Made by a program: the position numbers and the translations under genes
In this document: in pieces, positions 22,106 to 64,000 of the stretch
Numbering within the stretch: position 1 is the first letter of the stretch
How the letters are laid out: each line of letters begins with the position of its first letter
Notes under the pieces: generated by a model
Told to the model about the DNA's origin: nothing
Seen by the model: the letters and a program-made list of their open reading frames with translations, nothing else
Database searches by the model: none
NCBI GenBank assembly: GCA_030562195.1
Contig: JAUJPP010000005.1
Location: 41,093,106 to 41,157,105, forward strand
From: Nipponacmea schrenckii
Lineage: Eukaryota > Mollusca > Gastropoda > Lottiidae
Length of the DNA stretch: 64,000 bases
Reading direction: 5' to 3'

Positions 22106-22975
22106 GTGTCTTAGTGAGTTAGCCAACCTGAAGGTCCAGGGTTCAATCTTATTGTAGGTAGAGATAATATTTCAATCCTGTCAGTAGAAAGAGCTGTTGT
22201 GACTCAGTGAGTTAGATACTTGCTCTCTAACCTGAAGGTCCAGGGTTCAATCTTATTGTAGGTAGAGATAATACTTCAACCCTGTCAGTAGAAAGAGCTG
22301 TGGTGGCTCAGTGAGTTAGATACTTGCTCTCTAACCTGAAGGTCCAGGGTTCAATCCTAGTATAGGTTGAGATAATACTACAACCCTGTCAGTAGAGAGC
22401 TGTGGTGACTCAGTGAGTTAGATACTTGCTCTCTAACCTGAAGGTCCAGGGTTTAATCCTAGTATAGGTTGAGATAATACTTCAACCCTGTCAGTAGAGA
22501 GCTGTGGTGGCTCAGTGAGTTAGATACTTGCTCTCTAACCTGAAGGTCCAGGGTTTAATCCTAGTATAGGTTGAGATAATACTACAACCCTGTCAGTAGA
22601 GAGCTGTGGTGGCTCAGTGAGTTAGATGCTTGCTCACTAACCTGAAGGTCCAGGGTTTAATCCTAGTATAGGTTGAGATAATATTCAACCCTGTCAGTAG
22701 AGAACTGTGGTGGCTCAGTGAGTTAGATGCTTGCTCACTAACCTGAAGGTCCAGGGTTTAATCCTAGTATAGGTTGAGATAATACTTCAACCCTGTCAGT
22801 AGAGAAGCTGTGGTGGCTCAGTGAGTTAGATACTTGCTCCTAACCTGAAGGTCCAGGGTTCAATCCTAGTATAGGTTGAGATAATACTTCAACCCTGTCA
22901 GTAGAGAGCTGTGGTGGCTCAGTGAGTTAGATACTTGCTCTCTAACCTGAAGGTCCAGGGTTCAAATTAAAAACA
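22105..22975 (+). repeat. ~105 bp tandem array of a tRNA-like SINE head
   Basis: About nine copies of a unit starting GGTGGCTCAGTGAGTTAGAT (resembling a pol III A-box), then CTTGCTCTCTAACCTGAAGG and GGTCCAGGGTTCAATCC (matching a B-box), then a ~35 bp spacer with GGTTGAGATAATACTTCAAC. No unit folds convincingly as a functional tRNA gene. It resembles the heads of the SINE copies at 12.1, 28.3 and 38.9 kb. Confidence 0.75.
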
Positions 22976-23334
22976 ACTTTTGGATCATTCGCATCATATT
23001 TATTTCTTTAAAACAAAAAAAAAAACAATTCAGGTTTAATTATAATTACTGTTGATTAGATGATAACTGGCTCCATTTTTATATTAGGTCAATTAATATT
23101 GCCGTGAATTAAATTTTCAAATCTTGTGTGGGCTTTTTTCTAGCGTTATCGCAAACAGTTAAATTAAATCCATTTTTCTACATCTCAAAGTACAAAAACA
23201 CTCGTACTGACACCGCTGTGAGCACTAAGGGAAACCGGATTACAGGCAAACAAATGTTTATTTTTCTTAAGAGTAAAAAAAGTTTACTTTAAGGAATACT
23301 GTGTTTTAGTATGAACATAAAATTTAAATTCTTC

Positions 23335-23625
23335 AAATGTGAACAATAAGAGTATATATTCATCAGTAGATTAACCTACTGCTATAAATAACATAACAGA
23401 TCCTTATATAATCAGATATTTCTGAAAAAAACTAAGTAATTATCAATAAAAATTCAATTGATAATTGGAAAATGTTAAATAAATTGATTAAGAGATTTTC
23501 ATAATATACTTAGTTTTATGAGTTTTCCAGATTTTGCAGGGATTCTGTTACTTTATGACACCAGGTAAGTTCCCTGATGAATATATACTCATATTGACCA
23601 TTCTTAAATTGTTTGTTCATGCTAA
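23335..23625 (+). mobile_element. R1 MITE, near full-length copy
   Basis: The left end AATAAGAGTATATATTCATC is the inverted counterpart of the right end GATGAATATATACTCATATT. The right part holds CTGTTACTTTATGACACCAG directly followed by GTAAGTT. The same layout recurs at 60948-61160. No coding capacity and no certain target duplication. Confidence 0.65.
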
Positions 23626-23809
23626 GACACAGTATAACTTTAATAAAAGATGGAGCAAGTAATCAGTTATTTAACAGTAATAAAATAAACCCAATAGAAA
23701 GATAGCACTATTTATATAACATAACTGAAGGTTAGTGTATATCAGATTTATACTGAGCTCTTCTTTATATAGTTACTATGGTGATAATCTCTTAGTGAGG
23801 CAAGGTATG

Positions 23810-23930
23810 ATTCTCTCTACTAGACCCAGGACTGTTGATTTAACTCTATTTGCCAGTCATGTCTGATTGGAGTTCCAAAATGACTGACTGTAATTTTGAT
23901 ATTTTGGAAATTTCTATGCAAATCAATTCA
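23810..23930 (+). repeat. hAT-end-like repeat, copy 1
   Basis: Contains CAGGACTGTTGATTTAACTC and TATTTGCCAGTCATGTCTGA. It is almost identical to 24808-24920 and resembles the right end (reverse strand) of the hAT element at 48037-49089. Confidence 0.55.
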
Positions 23931-24189
23931 AAGATCAAATGAGTCAAAGATCTGGGTTGGGAATTTTTAAAAACAGCCCTGTCTCGACCTCATTTGATAT
24001 TATTCTAATATAATGTTTTTATCTATGCAGCAAACAGAACCAGAAAGTTTCACGCTGTACAACAAATCTTCAGACAACCAAAAAAACTTTTAAAATCAAT
24101 AATAATCAGATCATAAATTGTAGAAAAAACACGGAAATTAGAACTTAAAAAAATTATAAATACTGAGATAGTAACAACATTGATATTTC

Positions 24190-24545
24190 TCTTCAAGTTT
24201 AACAGGGGTTTTATTCTCAAAAACCTAACTGTTGATGGTTTTAGTGTTCCAGGGTTTCAAATTTTTAGGGACCATTATTCTCGAAAACCTAACTTAAGAT
24301 GATTTTAGTGTTCCAGTCATCTGGGACCTTATTCTTGAAAACTTAACTTAAGATGATTTTAGTGTTCCAGTCATCTGGGGCTTATTCTTGAAAACTTAAC
24401 ATAAGATGATTTTATGTTCCAGTCATCTGGGACCTTATTCTTGAAAACTTAACTTAAGATGATTTTAGTTTCCAGTCATCTGGGACCTTATTCTTGATAA
24501 CTTAACTTAAGATGATTTTAGTGTTCCAGTCATCTGATTGGTCAG
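24190..24545 (+). repeat. 54 bp minisatellite (unit M54), + orientation
   Basis: About six copies of a unit with GGGACCTTATTCTTGAAAAC, TTAACTTAAGATGATTTTAG and TGTTCCAGTCATCT. This is the reverse complement of the array unit at 46.79-48.0 kb. Confidence 0.92.
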
Positions 24546-24807
24546 CAACTAAAATCAATTGTTAATTCAAGTTTTATTATTCAATCAGATATCTGTTTTT
24601 CTTAAAATCTAGATTTATCTTACATAAGTTTTGGAGAAAAAGGCCTCAGGAAATACTTAATAAATCATATTGATCAAAACTGGTAGATTTTGATCAGTTT
24701 GAAGTTTTTTTTATATGTATTTTTTAAGTTTGAAAAAGGGGCCACTTTTTCACTTTAAAATTTTGAGTCATTTTAAAATTTATTCATTGTCATGGTTTTA
24801 TACAGTA

Positions 24808-24920
24808 TGATCTCTCTACTAGGCCCAGGACTGTTGATTTAACTCTATTTGCCAGTCATGTCTGATAGGATTTCCAAAATGACTGACTGCAATTTTAATA
24901 TTCAGGACATTTTCCATGCA
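24808..24920 (+). repeat. hAT-end-like repeat, copy 2
   Basis: Second copy of the block at 23810-23930. Both are preceded by ATGAT(T)CTCTCTACTAG, so the similarity starts before the hAT-like terminus. Confidence 0.55.
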
Positions 24921-25244
24921 AATTTTTCAAAATATCAGAACCCAACAATAATAAATCAAATTCCAACGATCCAAGATAATCTGTGAACAAACTGGCCCCT
25001 AAATTCTAACTGAGATTTCATCTAATTAATTCGCCTTTAATTGCAATTTTTTTTTTTAATTTTCATTTATAATTCTATTAACAACCTAAAAACAATTATC
25101 ATTCCTTCAAATTCACAACCAAATCAGCCAAAATATATAAATGATTCTTGTACAAGATATGGAACAATATGATATTTTGTCAGAATTAGTTGTGAAAGTA
25201 AAGAAAATTGCTGATTAATCTCACAAAGCTAATACTGATTAGTT

Positions 25245-29559
<4,315 letters not shown>

Positions 29560-30363
29560 TTTGATGGTGTTAATTTAAGAGTTATTCCCCTTTAATAATT
29601 TGGTTGAAAGAATTTATTAAAGCTAACGTGAAGATATAAAAGGAAAGATGATTATTCCAGCTGTTTAAACTTGTATTGCTCTATAAATACAGCAGAACAT
29701 TTGAAAGATTTAATATGACATCTTTCAATCATCCCCATCCTCATAATGATATTATTTTTAATGTTGCCAGACTCAAAAGAGTTTTTGAGGCCTCTGGGTT
29801 ACTGTGGTCAGTTGTCTAGGTATCTACAAAATAGCAGAAACCAGTGAAATCGAACTGCATACGGAATGGAATGAAAGCTATAAGTGTGAAAATTCAAAAA
29901 TGCTATGCCTATCATCAAAATGATTAATTTGGTTACGGTTTTGTATCCGAAAGTGTACTGAGTACGAAATATTCTGCTAGTTACGTTATGGTAGACGAGG
30001 GATGTTTATAGTGGGTACGAACTGGTAATTTGTTATAGCGAGTTGCTTCTAAAATATGACAGGTGAAGGAAAGAATTAAAATCCCAGAACGTTTATGTCT
30101 GGTGCAGAATTTCGGCTGATTTTAACAGCGAAATTGTTGCATCGAGGATAAGATATTCTTAAGTTTTGACTGAACTAGCTGGTTTTGGAATTGTCAAATT
30201 TGTTTTCGAGTGTCGTGTGGTGAAAACAGGTGGAGTAAAAGTGTAAAAAAGGAGTGTCCATGTTCGATTGTTTACATTGCAATTCAGCCCGTGAAACTGG
30301 TCGTCTGCATACCAACTAAGATGAATTGAAGATAAATTTATAAAACCATCGGGGAATGTAAAA
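29560..30363. promoter_or_regulatory. Shared PDHB / ITPR intergenic (head-to-head) region
   Basis: Only 804 bp separate the two divergent start codons, so both promoters and 5' leaders, or upstream leader introns, must fit or begin here. No TATA box or strong motif was identified and no repeat family was recognised. It is one of the few repeat-poor stretches of the window. Regulatory function is inferred from position. Confidence 0.45.

Positions 30364-64000
<33,637 letters not shown>

Noticed and set aside
22105..22975. Cluster of tRNA genes
   Set aside because: A- and B-box-like motifs are present, but I could not find acceptor or anticodon stems that pair convincingly. A SINE-head array fits better.

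Overview
The window is a piece of an animal nuclear genome. Genes are split into many small exons with GT/AG introns, DNA is AT-rich, and most of the sequence is intronic or intergenic repeat. A gastropod or other mollusc is the best guess. The main cue is a 2.2 kb element at 30.6-32.8 kb that has a GTCC microsatellite followed by ~155 bp core repeats, the layout known from bivalve pearl/CvE elements (Helentron-type HINEs). The species cannot be fixed from the sequence alone.

Three conserved host genes are supported, all rebuilt from exons whose reading phases close exactly. (1) A 14-exon, 725-residue LEM-domain inner nuclear membrane protein of the MAN1/LEMD3 type, + strand, 3082-18752. (2) An 11-exon, 360-residue mitochondrial pyruvate dehydrogenase E1 beta subunit (PDHB), - strand, 29559 down to 25245. 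(3) The first eight coding exons (330 residues) of an inositol 1,4,5-trisphosphate receptor, + strand, 30364 to the window edge. MAN1 and PDHB converge across a 6.5 kb repeat-filled gap. PDHB and ITPR are head to head, 804 bp between start codons.

Mobile DNA is abundant and layered. A degraded Mutator-like element (MULE) with PHD-like, FLYWCH and MULE transposase domains sits in MAN1 intron 1 (4091-7300). A TTAA-flanked Kolobok-like element with a broken THAP gene follows in the same intron (7803-10210). A non-autonomous hAT element with a perfect 8 bp target duplication is in ITPR intron 3 (48037-49089). There are also at least two tRNA-derived SINE-like families, a foldback MITE family carrying a perfect splice-donor motif, several other foldbacks, and full and minimal copies of the pearl-like element.

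The most striking feature is the density of minisatellites. Around twenty arrays with periods from 22 to ~105 bp each fill an intron or intergenic stretch. Two unit types recur in opposite orientation. The 56 bp unit lies at 42.7-43.7 kb and, inverted, at 61.3-62.8 kb, bracketing ITPR exons 3-5. The 54 bp unit lies at 24.2 kb and, inverted, at 46.8-48.0 kb. One array duplicates the 3' splice site of MAN1 exon 3 about ten times. Another continues the reading frame of MAN1 exon 9. Two arrays appear to be amplified from the head and the tail of SINEs. No tRNA, rRNA or CRISPR feature was found.
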